Assembly (NCBI GenBank): GCA_047947135.1
Contig: CP170457.1
Coordinates: 3,720,001 to 3,784,000, forward strand
Source of the DNA: Planctobacterium sp047947135
GTDB lineage: Bacteria; Pseudomonadota; Gammaproteobacteria; Enterobacterales; Alteromonadaceae
Reading direction: 5' to 3'
DNA: 64,000 nt
The notes under the pieces were generated by a model. The model made no database searches, had not been told where the DNA came from, and worked only from the letters and a program-made list of their open reading frames with translations. Numbering within the stretch: the stretch's first letter is position 1; every line of letters starts with the position of its first letter. Made by a program: the position numbers and the translations under genes. Shown piece after piece: positions 8,684 to 17,206 of the stretch.

Positions 8684-9691
8684 TTACCTTATCCCGAATA
8701 AGCACAGCAGAATAAATATGGCAATCCAGACTGTTTCAGCCACCATCAGTAAAATGGGTTTTAACCCCACCTGCGTTAACTGCGCCAGATTAGACTTCAT
8801 GCCAATCGCCGTAATGGCGACCACCAGCGCAAAGCGACTGACTTCCGTCGCAGAGGTGGTGACAATCTCAGGTACATTAATAAAACTGTTCAATACCATC
8901 AGCGCGATAAAAGCGATGAGGAAACCCGGCAGTCCCGGTGCTTTCCCCTGCTCTGTTTGTTTATCTGTATTTAACTTAAGCACCAACAAAAAGCACAACA
9001 CCACAGGCATCAAGAAGCTGACCCGCACCAGTTTCGTCAATACTGACAAGTCACCGGTTTGATCAGAAACGGAATAACCAGCTCCGACAACCTGAGCGAC
9101 ATCATGAATTGTGCCGCCTAAAAATACACTGGTTTCGGTTTCCGTTAATTCCAGGTAACCTGCCAGGATTGGATAGGCCACCATAGCAATGGTGGATAAA
9201 GAGGTGACGCCAATAATGGTTAATAACGTGTCCCGTTCGCGGTGTTGGTTATTGGGCAGCACCGCAGAAATAGCCATCGCGGCTGAAGCGCCACATATGC
9301 CTACAGAGCCGCCTGTCAGTGCTCCAAATCTCTTGTCCAGTCCCAATATTCTGGCCAGAAATATGCCAAAGATTATTGTGGTGGTCACCGCCACAATTAA
9401 AAACAATGCGGTTTGCCAGCCTAATGAAACCAGATCATCAAATGCGATTCGCAATCCAAGCAATGCCACGCCTATGCGCAGTACATGACAGGCAGTGAAC
9501 TCGATACCTGCCTTACATTTTGTGTCCTGATAAAGAAACGACAACGCTATCCCCAGTAGCAAGGCAAATAACATCGCCGGCGCGCCGTAATGTTCGCTTA
9601 AGAATAGAGCGGCCAAGCCTGTGATAATAGATACAAAAATACCGGGCCAAAGCTCCCGGTATTTTTGTTTTAGTGCTGTAAGATTCAACAT
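8684..9691 (-). CDS. YeiH/UPF0324 family putative sulfate (or sulfite) exporter
   Basis: A 335-residue inner-membrane protein with about ten hydrophobic segments, matching the YeiH family (PF03601, COG2855; E. coli YeiH has 349). Family features seen are GGSVGICGASAAMA and GGTIHDVAQVVGAG. Members such as SuyZ of Paracoccus were proposed to export sulfate or sulfite during sulfonate breakdown. The gene starts 15 bases after the dioxygenase gene, third in a tight operon with an aldo/keto reductase. If the dioxygenase releases sulfite, this protein would remove the toxic product or its oxidation product. The family is firm; the transported ion is inferred. Confidence 0.85.
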   Translation of the reverse strand: MLNLTALKQKYRELWPGIFVSIITGLAALFLSEHYGAPAMLFALLLGIALSFLYQDTKCKAGIEFTACHVLRIGVALLGLRIAFDDLVSLGWQTALFLIVAVTTTIIFGIFLARILGLDKRFGALTGGSVGICGASAAMAISAVLPNNQHRERDTLLTIIGVTSLSTIAMVAYPILAGYLELTETETSVFLGGTIHDVAQVVGAGYSVSDQTGDLSVLTKLVRVSFLMPVVLCFLLVLKLNTDKQTEQGKAPGLPGFLIAFIALMVLNSFINVPEIVTTSATEVSRFALVVAITAIGMKSNLAQLTQVGLKPILLMVAETVWIAIFILLCLFGIR

Positions 9692-9706
9692 CTGCTCAAC
9701 ACACTG

Positions 9707-10690
9707 CTACGCTGCTGCTAGTGCGACGAGTACAGTTCGTTTGCGCTCACCCGAATAGGGCCGTCTCCCATGCATGGCACAATAGTTATCCACCAACGCC
9801 ACATCGCCATCTTGCCATGCCAGGTCAAAAACAAATTCTTCAGCCAGTTTACTCACAAGTTCCAGACCCTCTTTGGGGATATTTGAGTCATCGCCAAAAC
9901 ATAGCGCACTTGCGGGATTTTCTCTAACTCCTTTCCATCCCATATAGGCAGCAATTATTTGATTAAAAAATGATTTCTTACCATTTGATAACTCGATAAC
10001 CGCAGGCAGTACAGGAGTCGTAGCATATAAACTGCCATCATCTTGCCAATTCCATGAATAGCCCAAATCTTTCAACTTCGCTTCAGCAGCCTCTACAGTA
10101 TCGACGCTCAATGTACTTTTCCAACTGCGTCCCTGACCAGAGTTTGCATCGTCCACACCGGGCATCTTGGTGGTGTATTTTACACCCTTAGTTTCAAAAT
10201 CTTGTGCCAATTGCGGTGCTTTTTCCTGCAATGCTGCAAATAACGCATCAGAGCGGCAAAGTGGTGTAGCTCCCCCCTCATCCGCAGCTGATTGACAGAA
10301 GAAAAATATCTTACTCGGAAAAATTGGGGTTTGCGCCATTTCATGGTGCAAATATATTTCAACATCTTTTGGGGCTTCGTTAGCGGTAAACACACGCTCT
10401 GTGTAATTAATCCTTACCGCATTCGATAGTGATTCTTTATAGGTGAAGTTTCCGTACCCGAAGGCACTTGAAAAGGCATCAAAGGTCTCTGCCGAGTTTA
10501 TCGGAAACCCTCTGAATAATAACGCGCCGGCATCAGTCAGCTCAGCTTCCAGCTCGGCTTTATTCTCTTTCACCCATGCCAATACATCTTCCAGTGCAGT
10601 AAACCCTGATTTGTTCTCAACCACACCAGGAAAAACAGTGTCGTCTAAGTGAAGCTGGCCTGCAACATTGCTTAATTCAATTTTTTTCAC
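9707..10690 (-). CDS. TauD/TfdA-family Fe(II)/2-oxoglutarate dioxygenase
   Basis: A 327-residue enzyme of the TauD/TfdA family. It should couple oxidation of a substrate to decarboxylation of 2-oxoglutarate at a mononuclear iron. The iron ligands are visible as His115-x-Glu117 (LHHEMAQ, the HxE variant of HxD/E) and distal His307 (CAMHGRRPYSG), with Arg316/Arg318 able to bind 2-oxoglutarate. The start is a GTG at 10690 with AGGAG just before it. It lies 9 bases after the aldo/keto reductase and 15 before the exporter. Some TauD relatives remove sulfite from alkanesulfonates, including sulfoquinovose; others (SyrP-like) hydroxylate amino acids. The HxE form and sequence style are also SyrP-like, so the substrate is open. 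Confidence 0.88.
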   Translation of the reverse strand: MKKIELSNVAGQLHLDDTVFPGVVENKSGFTALEDVLAWVKENKAELEAELTDAGALLFRGFPINSAETFDAFSSAFGYGNFTYKESLSNAVRINYTERVFTANEAPKDVEIYLHHEMAQTPIFPSKIFFFCQSAADEGGATPLCRSDALFAALQEKAPQLAQDFETKGVKYTTKMPGVDDANSGQGRSWKSTLSVDTVEAAEAKLKDLGYSWNWQDDGSLYATTPVLPAVIELSNGKKSFFNQIIAAYMGWKGVRENPASALCFGDDSNIPKEGLELVSKLAEEFVFDLAWQDGDVALVDNYCAMHGRRPYSGERKRTVLVALAAA

Positions 10691-10699
10691 AGTGGTCTC

Positions 10700-11659
10700 C
10701 TAATCGTAAATTGGACAGAGGGTGTTAAACGCTGCCTGACAAAAATGTCCTGGATCATTAAAACGTCTATTGGCATTCAAAGCTGAAATCGCCTGCATTT
10801 CCTGTTCGTTGAGCGCAAAATCAAAAATACTCAGATTCTCTTTCAAACGATGTAGTTTGCTGCTTTTAGGTATGATTGAACATCCCCGCTGGACGTTCCA
10901 ACGGAGCACTACCTGTGCAGGTGTTTTACCCAGTCTTTCTGCGGCCTGTTTTACAACCACCTGCTCAAGAACTGATTCGTTTTGCCCCGCCATATCGAGT
11001 TCAAGATATGACAACGCGCCTAGAGGTGAGAAGGCAGTCACATTCAAACCGTACCCCTGCGCCAAACTAATCAATCGCTCTTGTGTCAGGTAAGGATGCG
11101 ATTCAATTTGCAGCGTGTAAGGTTTGATTTGTGCGTAATTCATCAAATCCTGCAGCAAACCAGAATTGTAGTTGCATACCCCAATATGCGTGCTCAATCC
11201 AGCTGTCACACAGGCTTCCATTGCTTGCCAGGTTTCATACAATGGTACTTTTGCAAATGCCATTTTAGGCTCTGCAGCATTCGGGTCCACAAACCACTCT
11301 GGTGGGTAGCGTTCTTCAAACGGAACAAACGTTTGAGCAATAGGAAAATGAATAAGATACAGATCAAGATAGTCCAGCCCCAGATCGTCTAATGATTTTT
11401 CCAGCGCTAACTGCACATGCTCTTTCGCATGATAGGTATTCCATAACTTAGACGTGATCCAAAGATCATCTCTGGTACACAATCCGTCATCAATGGCTCT
11501 TTTAATACCCTCACCGACCTGCTTTTCGTTCCCATAGTCGCATGCGCTATCCAGATGACGATACCCAACCTCAATCGCTTCATATACGGCCTGAGCACAA
11601 TCTTCTGGAGCAATTTTCCACAGTCCAAGCCCCACTTTTGGCATTTCTTTTTGTGACAT
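10700..11659 (-). CDS. Aldo/keto reductase (xylose-reductase-like)
   Basis: A 319-residue NAD(P)H-dependent reductase with the AKR barrel. The catalytic tetrad is intact: Asp37 (HLDSA), Tyr42 (CDYGNE), Lys71 (TSKLWN) and His104 (LIHFP). The C-terminal IIPKSS motif binds the cofactor phosphate. The overall style, including the RYPPEWF loop, recalls fungal/bacterial D-xylose reductases, so an aldose or a sugar aldehyde is the likely substrate. It is the first gene of the operon with the dioxygenase and exporter and has a strong promoter with operator site B. In sulfoquinovose pathways an AKR reduces 6-oxo-glucose to glucose after sulfite is removed, a role that would fit here (inferred). Confidence 0.87.
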   Translation of the reverse strand: MSQKEMPKVGLGLWKIAPEDCAQAVYEAIEVGYRHLDSACDYGNEKQVGEGIKRAIDDGLCTRDDLWITSKLWNTYHAKEHVQLALEKSLDDLGLDYLDLYLIHFPIAQTFVPFEERYPPEWFVDPNAAEPKMAFAKVPLYETWQAMEACVTAGLSTHIGVCNYNSGLLQDLMNYAQIKPYTLQIESHPYLTQERLISLAQGYGLNVTAFSPLGALSYLELDMAGQNESVLEQVVVKQAAERLGKTPAQVVLRWNVQRGCSIIPKSSKLHRLKENLSIFDFALNEQEMQAISALNANRRFNDPGHFCQAAFNTLCPIYD

Positions 11660-11744
11660 AATGCGTCTCTCCTTATCTGTTTAGCAGACCGATATTTAGG
11701 TGGCCAAATATCGCCTGAAGGTAGTTTTCAAGAACAATTCTTGT

Positions 11745-11788
11745 GTCTTATATAAGACCAGTATCAGGCAGACGAAAGCTATTGTCAA
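11745..11788 (-). promoter_or_regulatory. Promoter and operator (site B) of the AKR-dioxygenase-exporter operon
   Basis: On the minus strand a perfect TTGACA -35 box (11788-11783), 17 bases, then GATACT (11765-11760). One base later comes the perfect 14-bp palindrome GTCTTATATAAGAC (11758-11745). The palindrome covers the expected transcription start, a typical repressor position. The flank CTTGTG is also shared with site C, so the operator may be longer than 14 bp. Confidence 0.8.
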
Positions 11789-11842
11789 TGGCAGTTGTGA
11801 TTAATTCAGTGAAAACCAGTAGGACAGATTTTTGTTGCTCGG

Positions 11843-12595
11843 TTATTGCAAATCAACTAAGTAATGATAATTGTCGGAGCGACAACGATTGATGCGATAC
11901 TCTATCAACTTGCCTTCCAGCGATTGCGTTAATCGCGTAAACAATAATAGAGGTGACCCGCTGTCCACGCCAATAAGCTCGGCGTCCGACGTTGATGCCA
12001 GAACAGCCTTTATCCTGTCTGTCGTTTTATGCACGGTCAGGTTAAAGTGTAATTGATAAAAATGGTACAGAGTATGGGGGACATCCTCCATAGTAGTAAA
12101 TCCTGGAAAATACTTTTCGGGCAGATAAATATCTTCCAGCAAGCACACAGCATCTTCCAAAAGACGTTTTCTGGATAACAGAATTACGCTTTCATTTGGT
12201 TGTAAGTTTAAGTGCTCGTTAACTTCAGCTGGCGGATTTGCACAGATGCCAAAAGAAAGAATTTCAGCTTTAGGTAACTCTGGAGCTTTGCCATCTTCCA
12301 CCAAAGGAAAGAAACGATACAGCGCCTGTGATCCTGTATGTTCTGAAACAAAGGTCCCAACTCCTTGTCGGCGAGTCAGAATTTTTGATTGCGTTAAGCT
12401 ATTGAGCGCCTTCCTGACCGTTCCCTGACTAACACCAAATTCATCTGCCAACTGAAATTCGTTGGGCAACATGTCACCTGGTTTCCAGCGTTGTTCGACA
12501 ATAAGCTGTGTTACATGCTCTTCCACTTGCTTATAAAGTGGCTGAAACGTCATGCCGCCAGGACTGAGTTTGTTGTCGAATTTATTACTTGCCAT
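11843..12595 (-). CDS. GntR/HutC-family transcriptional regulator
   Basis: A 250-residue regulator with an N-terminal winged helix (about residues 18-88; core GVSQGTVRKALNSL and RRQGVGTFV) and a C-terminal UTRA effector domain (about 105-245; ending in EYRINRCRSDNYHY). UTRA regulators usually bind a sugar phosphate or similar metabolite and then leave the DNA. The gene lies between the reductase operon and the divergent GH31 gene. It is the obvious candidate to bind the palindrome found four times in this island; GntR sites are typically short AT-rich palindromes. No copy of the palindrome was seen immediately before its own start. Confidence 0.92.
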   Translation of the reverse strand: MASNKFDNKLSPGGMTFQPLYKQVEEHVTQLIVEQRWKPGDMLPNEFQLADEFGVSQGTVRKALNSLTQSKILTRRQGVGTFVSEHTGSQALYRFFPLVEDGKAPELPKAEILSFGICANPPAEVNEHLNLQPNESVILLSRKRLLEDAVCLLEDIYLPEKYFPGFTTMEDVPHTLYHFYQLHFNLTVHKTTDRIKAVLASTSDAELIGVDSGSPLLLFTRLTQSLEGKLIEYRINRCRSDNYHYLVDLQ

Positions 12596-12877
12596 GTCTG
12601 TTTTTATATTCCCGCTCTGCTGGCTGATTCAAGCAATTTGATATTGTTGCCTGGATAGCACTAATCCTACCGATTCTGCACCGGTTATTGTTTTTATCCT
12701 AAAAAGCTTCAGGAGTTTACCATAAACTGCATACCAATCACTTATGACCAGAAACAGTTAAAATAATTCCACTTTAGATAAACAATTCCCCATCTTGTTG
12801 CCACAATGACTGATACAAGTAAACCTTTTCATTCAAGACGAAAAAATTTTAGGCACTAAATTACAAAATTCATTTTC

Positions 12878-12930
12878 TTGTATTGTGCGGTGCTATTTCG
12901 TACACTCGAATTTTATAACTTATATAAGAC
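12878..12930 (+). promoter_or_regulatory. Promoter and operator (site C) of the GH31-symporter genes
   Basis: TTGTAT (12878-12883), a 17-base gap and TACACT (12901-12906) form a plausible sigma-70 promoter. Eleven bases later is the palindrome AACTTATATAAGAC (12917-12930), followed by ACAAG, the mirror of the flank at site B. The operator lies just after the expected transcription start. The rest of the 401-base divergent region (12596-12996) shows no gene. Confidence 0.7.
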
Positions 12931-12996
12931 ACAAGATAGTTACATTTATTTCAGGTGTCAAAGTTAACAGCCGTTGTTTAATGGAAGGAGTAAAAA

Positions 12997-15072
12997 ATGA
13001 GTGAATTTTCTGTGGTTAATCCCGATTGGAATTCCGTTGCACAAGTAAGCATAACTGCTGCAGGAACATGTATTTCCAAAGGTAAAGTTGCAATTGAAAC
13101 TTCCGCTGGCGAAATGTACATAAGCACCTATAGCACTGGAATACGAATTCAGTGTGGAACGCAGCGACAGCTTGACTATGGCATGCTCAAAAATCTACCT
13201 GAATTGCAGGAATGCCAACTGGATAGCAATTCTGATAGGACCATCATTCGCACTGAAAAGCAAACTCTGACCATACAACACAAGCCATTTCAGTTTGAAT
13301 TAGTCGTTAATGGTAATTGCCGGCAAAAAACGCCAAATGATGGCCACTTCGTTCGTCCCCTGCGTCTACCTCCTTTGGCAAAATTAGATGATGGCTGGCT
13401 GCTGTCATTTAATCTGGAAAGCAATGAGCCCGTTTATGGCTTAGGCGAGAAATGGGGCAAACTTGATAAGCGTGGGCAACTCATCCGCTCATTCAATCAT
13501 GATGCACTTGGTGTCAATGCCGAGATTTCGTACAAGAACACGCCCTTTTGCTGGAGCCCAGAAGGTTGGGCGGTATTTTCCCACACACCTGCGCCGGTTA
13601 GCCATGCTGTCGGATATGCCCCATGGTCACAACGAGCGTATTGTGCGCTAGTAGAAGATGAAGAACTGGATATCTTTTTATTGACGTCAGATGCAGACAA
13701 CAAACCTGCAGATTTGCTCGCTCAGTATACTGAACTAACAGGACGCGCACCCACCCCACCCGACTGGAGTTTAGGGGTGATTTTGTCCAAAGCCTACTAC
13801 AAAGACGCTGAAGAGTTTATCCGCACCGCGCAAGAAGTGCGCGAAAATAATATGCATTGCGATGTTATCACCCTGGATGGACGCGCGTGGCAGGATACGG
13901 ATACACGCTTCGCGTTTGAATGGGATGCCACGCGCTATCCTGATCCTGGAAAAGTGATTGAGCAAGTCAAAGCGCTAAACTTCAAAATCTGTATTTGGGA
14001 ATACCCACTGGTTTCAGTACGCAATCCATTGTTCGATAAGATGGCACAAAATGGTTGGTTAATAAAAGATAAACGGACTGGCGAAGCATTTCGATACCAG
14101 TGGGATATGAGTGCATTTGGGGAAGTGCTGACTCCCTTACCCGAATCGGGCATTGTCGACTTTACTCACCCTGATGCTTTCGCGTTCTGGAGAGATGCGC
14201 ATAAACCTCTCTTTGATCTTGGTATTGACATGATCAAAGCCGATTTTGGTGAGCAAATCGAAGATCCGAATATGTTGGCATACAACGGTGAAGAAGGAAA
14301 AGCACTGCACAACGTCTACTCTTTACTTTATAACCGCTGCGTTTACGAAGCCGCGCAAAAATACTGTAAGAGTGGTCCTTTCTTATTTAGTCGCTCTGCA
14401 TGGACGGGTTCACAGTGTTACCCCGCACAATGGGGGGGAGATCCTCAGGCAGACTGGGGGGGATTGGCGGCGAATATTCGTGGCGGCTTGTCTTGGGGAT
14501 TATCAGGCGCCCCTTTTTATGCGACCGATGTTGGCGGCTTCTTCAAAGATACCCGCGACCCTGAATTATATGTGAGATGGATACAAGCCAGTGTTTTTTC
14601 CGCTCACATGCGCTTGCATGGTATTGGTCAACGTGAACCATGGAGTTATGGCGAAGATGCAGAACGTGCAGCGAATCAAGCATTGCGGTTGCGCTATCAG
14701 ATTCTGCCATACCTGAAACAGGTTATGCAGCAGGCTAGCAAAACAGGCTTACCGGTGCAGCGCCCAATGGTTCTGGCCTACCCTGATGATCGAGCTAGTT
14801 GGGCATTTGAAGACCAGTTTATGTTTGGTGAAGATATTCTGGTAGCCCCGGCTTATCGCGCAGGTGGTGCAGTTGAAGTCTATTTGCCTGCGGGTGAATG
14901 GGTAAAAATGGACGATAATCAAAAATTCACCGGAGGTGCTGTGCATCGTTTCATATTGGCACTTGACGAAATGGCAGTATTTATAAAATCAGGAGCAAAT
15001 ATTTCACTTGCTGAGCCTGTTTACTATATTGGAGACAATAAGATTGAATCATTAGCCCCTTTGGCACAATAA
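12997..15072 (+). CDS. Glycoside hydrolase family 31 (alpha-glycosidase)
   Basis: A 691-residue retaining alpha-glycosidase of family GH31 (alpha-glucosidases, alpha-xylosidases, sulfoquinovosidases). An N-terminal beta-sandwich (1-240) carries the EPVYGLGEKWG motif. In the barrel, Asp416 in IKADFGE is the nucleophile and Asp482 in WGGDPQ the acid/base. There is no signal peptide, so it acts in the cytoplasm on imported oligosaccharide or glycoside. A strong GGAAGGAG site precedes the ATG. The sulfonate-binding Gln/Arg/Trp/Tyr set known from E. coli YihQ is not evident: the barrel segment reads DGRAWQDTDTRFAFEWD and a later GGF replaces GGY. It resembles alpha-xylosidase-like subgroups. The family is certain, the substrate unknown. 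Confidence 0.93.
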   Translation: MSEFSVVNPDWNSVAQVSITAAGTCISKGKVAIETSAGEMYISTYSTGIRIQCGTQRQLDYGMLKNLPELQECQLDSNSDRTIIRTEKQTLTIQHKPFQFELVVNGNCRQKTPNDGHFVRPLRLPPLAKLDDGWLLSFNLESNEPVYGLGEKWGKLDKRGQLIRSFNHDALGVNAEISYKNTPFCWSPEGWAVFSHTPAPVSHAVGYAPWSQRAYCALVEDEELDIFLLTSDADNKPADLLAQYTELTGRAPTPPDWSLGVILSKAYYKDAEEFIRTAQEVRENNMHCDVITLDGRAWQDTDTRFAFEWDATRYPDPGKVIEQVKALNFKICIWEYPLVSVRNPLFDKMAQNGWLIKDKRTGEAFRYQWDMSAFGEVLTPLPESGIVDFTHPDAFAFWRDAHKPLFDLGIDMIKADFGEQIEDPNMLAYNGEEGKALHNVYSLLYNRCVYEAAQKYCKSGPFLFSRSAWTGSQCYPAQWGGDPQADWGGLAANIRGGLSWGLSGAPFYATDVGGFFKDTRDPELYVRWIQASVFSAHMRLHGIGQREPWSYGEDAERAANQALRLRYQILPYLKQVMQQASKTGLPVQRPMVLAYPDDRASWAFEDQFMFGEDILVAPAYRAGGAVEVYLPAGEWVKMDDNQKFTGGAVHRFILALDEMAVFIKSGANISLAEPVYYIGDNKIESLAPLAQ

Positions 15073-15123
15073 CCTGTGCCAAAGACTATGATTAGCAAAC
15101 TACAACAATAAAGGCGGGATTAT

Positions 15124-16896
15124 ATGGAATTTCAAGAGGTTATCACCACACTACTTTCCTGTGTCTTTTTTATGGGAATTGTCGCCTGGATTTCGTGGCA
15201 AAAAACAAAAGGAGTCGTCGATTCAAAAGATGGCTACTTTCTTGCTGGCAGAGGCTTAACCGGCGTATTTATCGCCGGCTCCATGTTACTGACCAATTTA
15301 TCAGCAGAACAATTGATTGGATTAAACGGCAGTGCCTACGGCTACAATATGAGTGCTATGGCATGGGAGGTCACCGCCGGCTTTGCCACTATTGTGATGG
15401 CCATGGTATTTTTACCACGCTACCTGGCAGGGGCTTTTTCAACCTTGCCAGAGTTTTTAAAAGGTCGTTATGACGATACAGTGCGCCGTATGACCGTAGT
15501 GCTGTTTATGGTTGGTTATGGCCTGATAACAATCCCTTCTGTGCTCTATGCTGGCTCTGTCGCGGTGTTGCGCTTATTTGATGTTCCCGCATTATTGGGG
15601 GCCAGTTATGAAGTTTCGCTTGTCATCACCATCATCACTGTTGGCACTATTGGTTCGATATACGCCATCTTTGGTGGATTAAAAGCGGTTGCTGTATCCG
15701 ATACCATCAATGGTATTGGTTTGCTTATTATTGGGATATTGGTACCGATTTTGGGCTTTGCTGCTTTGGGGGATGGCAGCGTAATGTCTGGTATGGAAAC
15801 GGTGTTCAGCGAGCAAACCGAAAAGCTAAATGCGATTGGAGCAGAAGATGACCCGGTCCCTTTTGGCACGATATTCACCGGAATGATTTTCGCCAACCTG
15901 TTTTATTGGGGCACCAATCAATACGTCATTCAGCGTACCTTGGGTGCTCAAAATCTCGCTGAAGGACAAAAAGGGGTACTGTTCTCCGGCTACTTTAAAC
16001 TGCTGGTACCATTTATGATGATGTTACCTGGCGTTATCGCATTCCATTTGTATCAAGGCAGTGAAATGCAAAGTATCGACCTTGCCTATCCTCGATTGGT
16101 GCGCGATGTACTGCCGGTTTATTTGTCCGGTTTTTTCCTCGCTGTTTTGTTGGGTGCGGTGTTCAGTTCGTTCAATTCACTACTGAACAGTGCCGCGACG
16201 TTGTTTGTGCTCGACGTTTATGCACCATTTAAAGATGACAAAGTGGAAGACTCGGAGTTAATAAACGTCGCTAAAATCGCCAGTATTGTCATCGCACTGT
16301 TCTCTTTTATCGTGGCACCGCTGTTGATGTTTGCACCGGAGGGACTATGGCAAATCATCAGAATATTTACTGGTTTTTACAACATTCCGGTAATCACCAT
16401 TGTCTTGGTAGGACTGTTCTCCAGTCACATACCTGCACTTGGCGCGAAAATTGTTATTGTTTTCCATGTCATTGCCTATGCATTGCTCAAATTTGTTTTC
16501 GAGGTGGATATCAACTTTATTCACATTTACGCGATTTTGTTTGTTATCGAGGTTTCTATTATGGCCATTGTTGGCAGACTCTACCCTCTGCAACGCGACT
16601 GGCATTATGAACGTAAAGACACGGTTAATTTGGTGCCCTGGAAATATGCCCTACCTGCAGCGATCACTTTGCTCTCATGTATCGTGTTGCTTTATGTGTT
16701 CTTCTCTCCAATTGGCATCGTAGGCGGTCTGAGCGACATGTTCTGGTTGACTGTATTTATTGTGGTTGTTTCGAACTTCCTGTTATGCAGTTATTCGTTA
16801 CGCCATTGGCACAAGGCTTATGCTGCAAGCATCGCCCACTTGGGCCGGGAAGATGAGGATGACGACGCAGATGAGGAGAGACAACTTGCAAAGTAA
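15124..16896 (+). CDS. Sodium:solute symporter (SSS/SLC5 family)
   Basis: A 590-residue inner-membrane transporter with about 14 hydrophobic segments. The family signature is visible in NQYVIQRTLGA near residue 275, and the N-terminal part has the GRGLTG...TNLSAEQLIG pattern of sugar-type SSS carriers. The C-terminus ends in an acidic tail (GREDEDDDADEE). It starts 51 bases after the GH31 gene on the same strand, so they should be co-transcribed from the site C promoter. It most likely brings the GH31 substrate or its glycone across the inner membrane with sodium. A terminator follows. Confidence 0.93.
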   Translation: MEFQEVITTLLSCVFFMGIVAWISWQKTKGVVDSKDGYFLAGRGLTGVFIAGSMLLTNLSAEQLIGLNGSAYGYNMSAMAWEVTAGFATIVMAMVFLPRYLAGAFSTLPEFLKGRYDDTVRRMTVVLFMVGYGLITIPSVLYAGSVAVLRLFDVPALLGASYEVSLVITIITVGTIGSIYAIFGGLKAVAVSDTINGIGLLIIGILVPILGFAALGDGSVMSGMETVFSEQTEKLNAIGAEDDPVPFGTIFTGMIFANLFYWGTNQYVIQRTLGAQNLAEGQKGVLFSGYFKLLVPFMMMLPGVIAFHLYQGSEMQSIDLAYPRLVRDVLPVYLSGFFLAVLLGAVFSSFNSLLNSAATLFVLDVYAPFKDDKVEDSELINVAKIASIVIALFSFIVAPLLMFAPEGLWQIIRIFTGFYNIPVITIVLVGLFSSHIPALGAKIVIVFHVIAYALLKFVFEVDINFIHIYAILFVIEVSIMAIVGRLYPLQRDWHYERKDTVNLVPWKYALPAAITLLSCIVLLYVFFSPIGIVGGLSDMFWLTVFIVVVSNFLLCSYSLRHWHKAYAASIAHLGREDEDDDADEERQLAK

Positions 16897-16926
16897 CTTA
16901 AGTTTTATGGACTAAAATAAGTAACG

Positions 16927-16952
16927 AATGGCCCTTCGCTGGGCCATTTTTG
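16927..16952 (+). terminator. Terminator after the symporter gene
   Basis: AATGGCCC (16927-16934) pairs with GGGCCATT (16941-16948) around TTCGCT, followed by T-rich DNA. It ends the GH31-symporter unit just before operator site D. Confidence 0.85.
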
Positions 16953-16963
16953 TATCGTTTTAT

Positions 16964-16977
16964 GTCTTATATAAGAT
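16964..16977 (+). promoter_or_regulatory. Operator (site D) before the TonB-dependent receptor gene
   Basis: The palindrome GTCTTATATAAGAT is the fourth copy of the island motif and lies 230 bases before the receptor start. A possible promoter (TTGCAA, 17 bases, TAATGT) begins about ten bases downstream; if that is the real promoter, the site would be upstream of the -35 rather than over the start. The motif is clear; the promoter is weak. Confidence 0.65.
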
Positions 16978-17206
16978 ATCTATTGCAATACAATTTGTTA
17001 ACAGGTAATGTAAATTAAATGTGAATGGAAAATGGACCGAAAACGCCGTGCAAAAACAACCTCTGAAGTTGTTGCTAATAAGGTGCAGTGGCCCATTTTA
17101 AATCAGATGTAAATTACACGCTGATCATCGCGCACAACAGTTTCAATCAACTTTACCGGACTTCATCGGTAAAAAATTGGGATGTAAAAAGCAGTCGGAG
17201 AAACAC

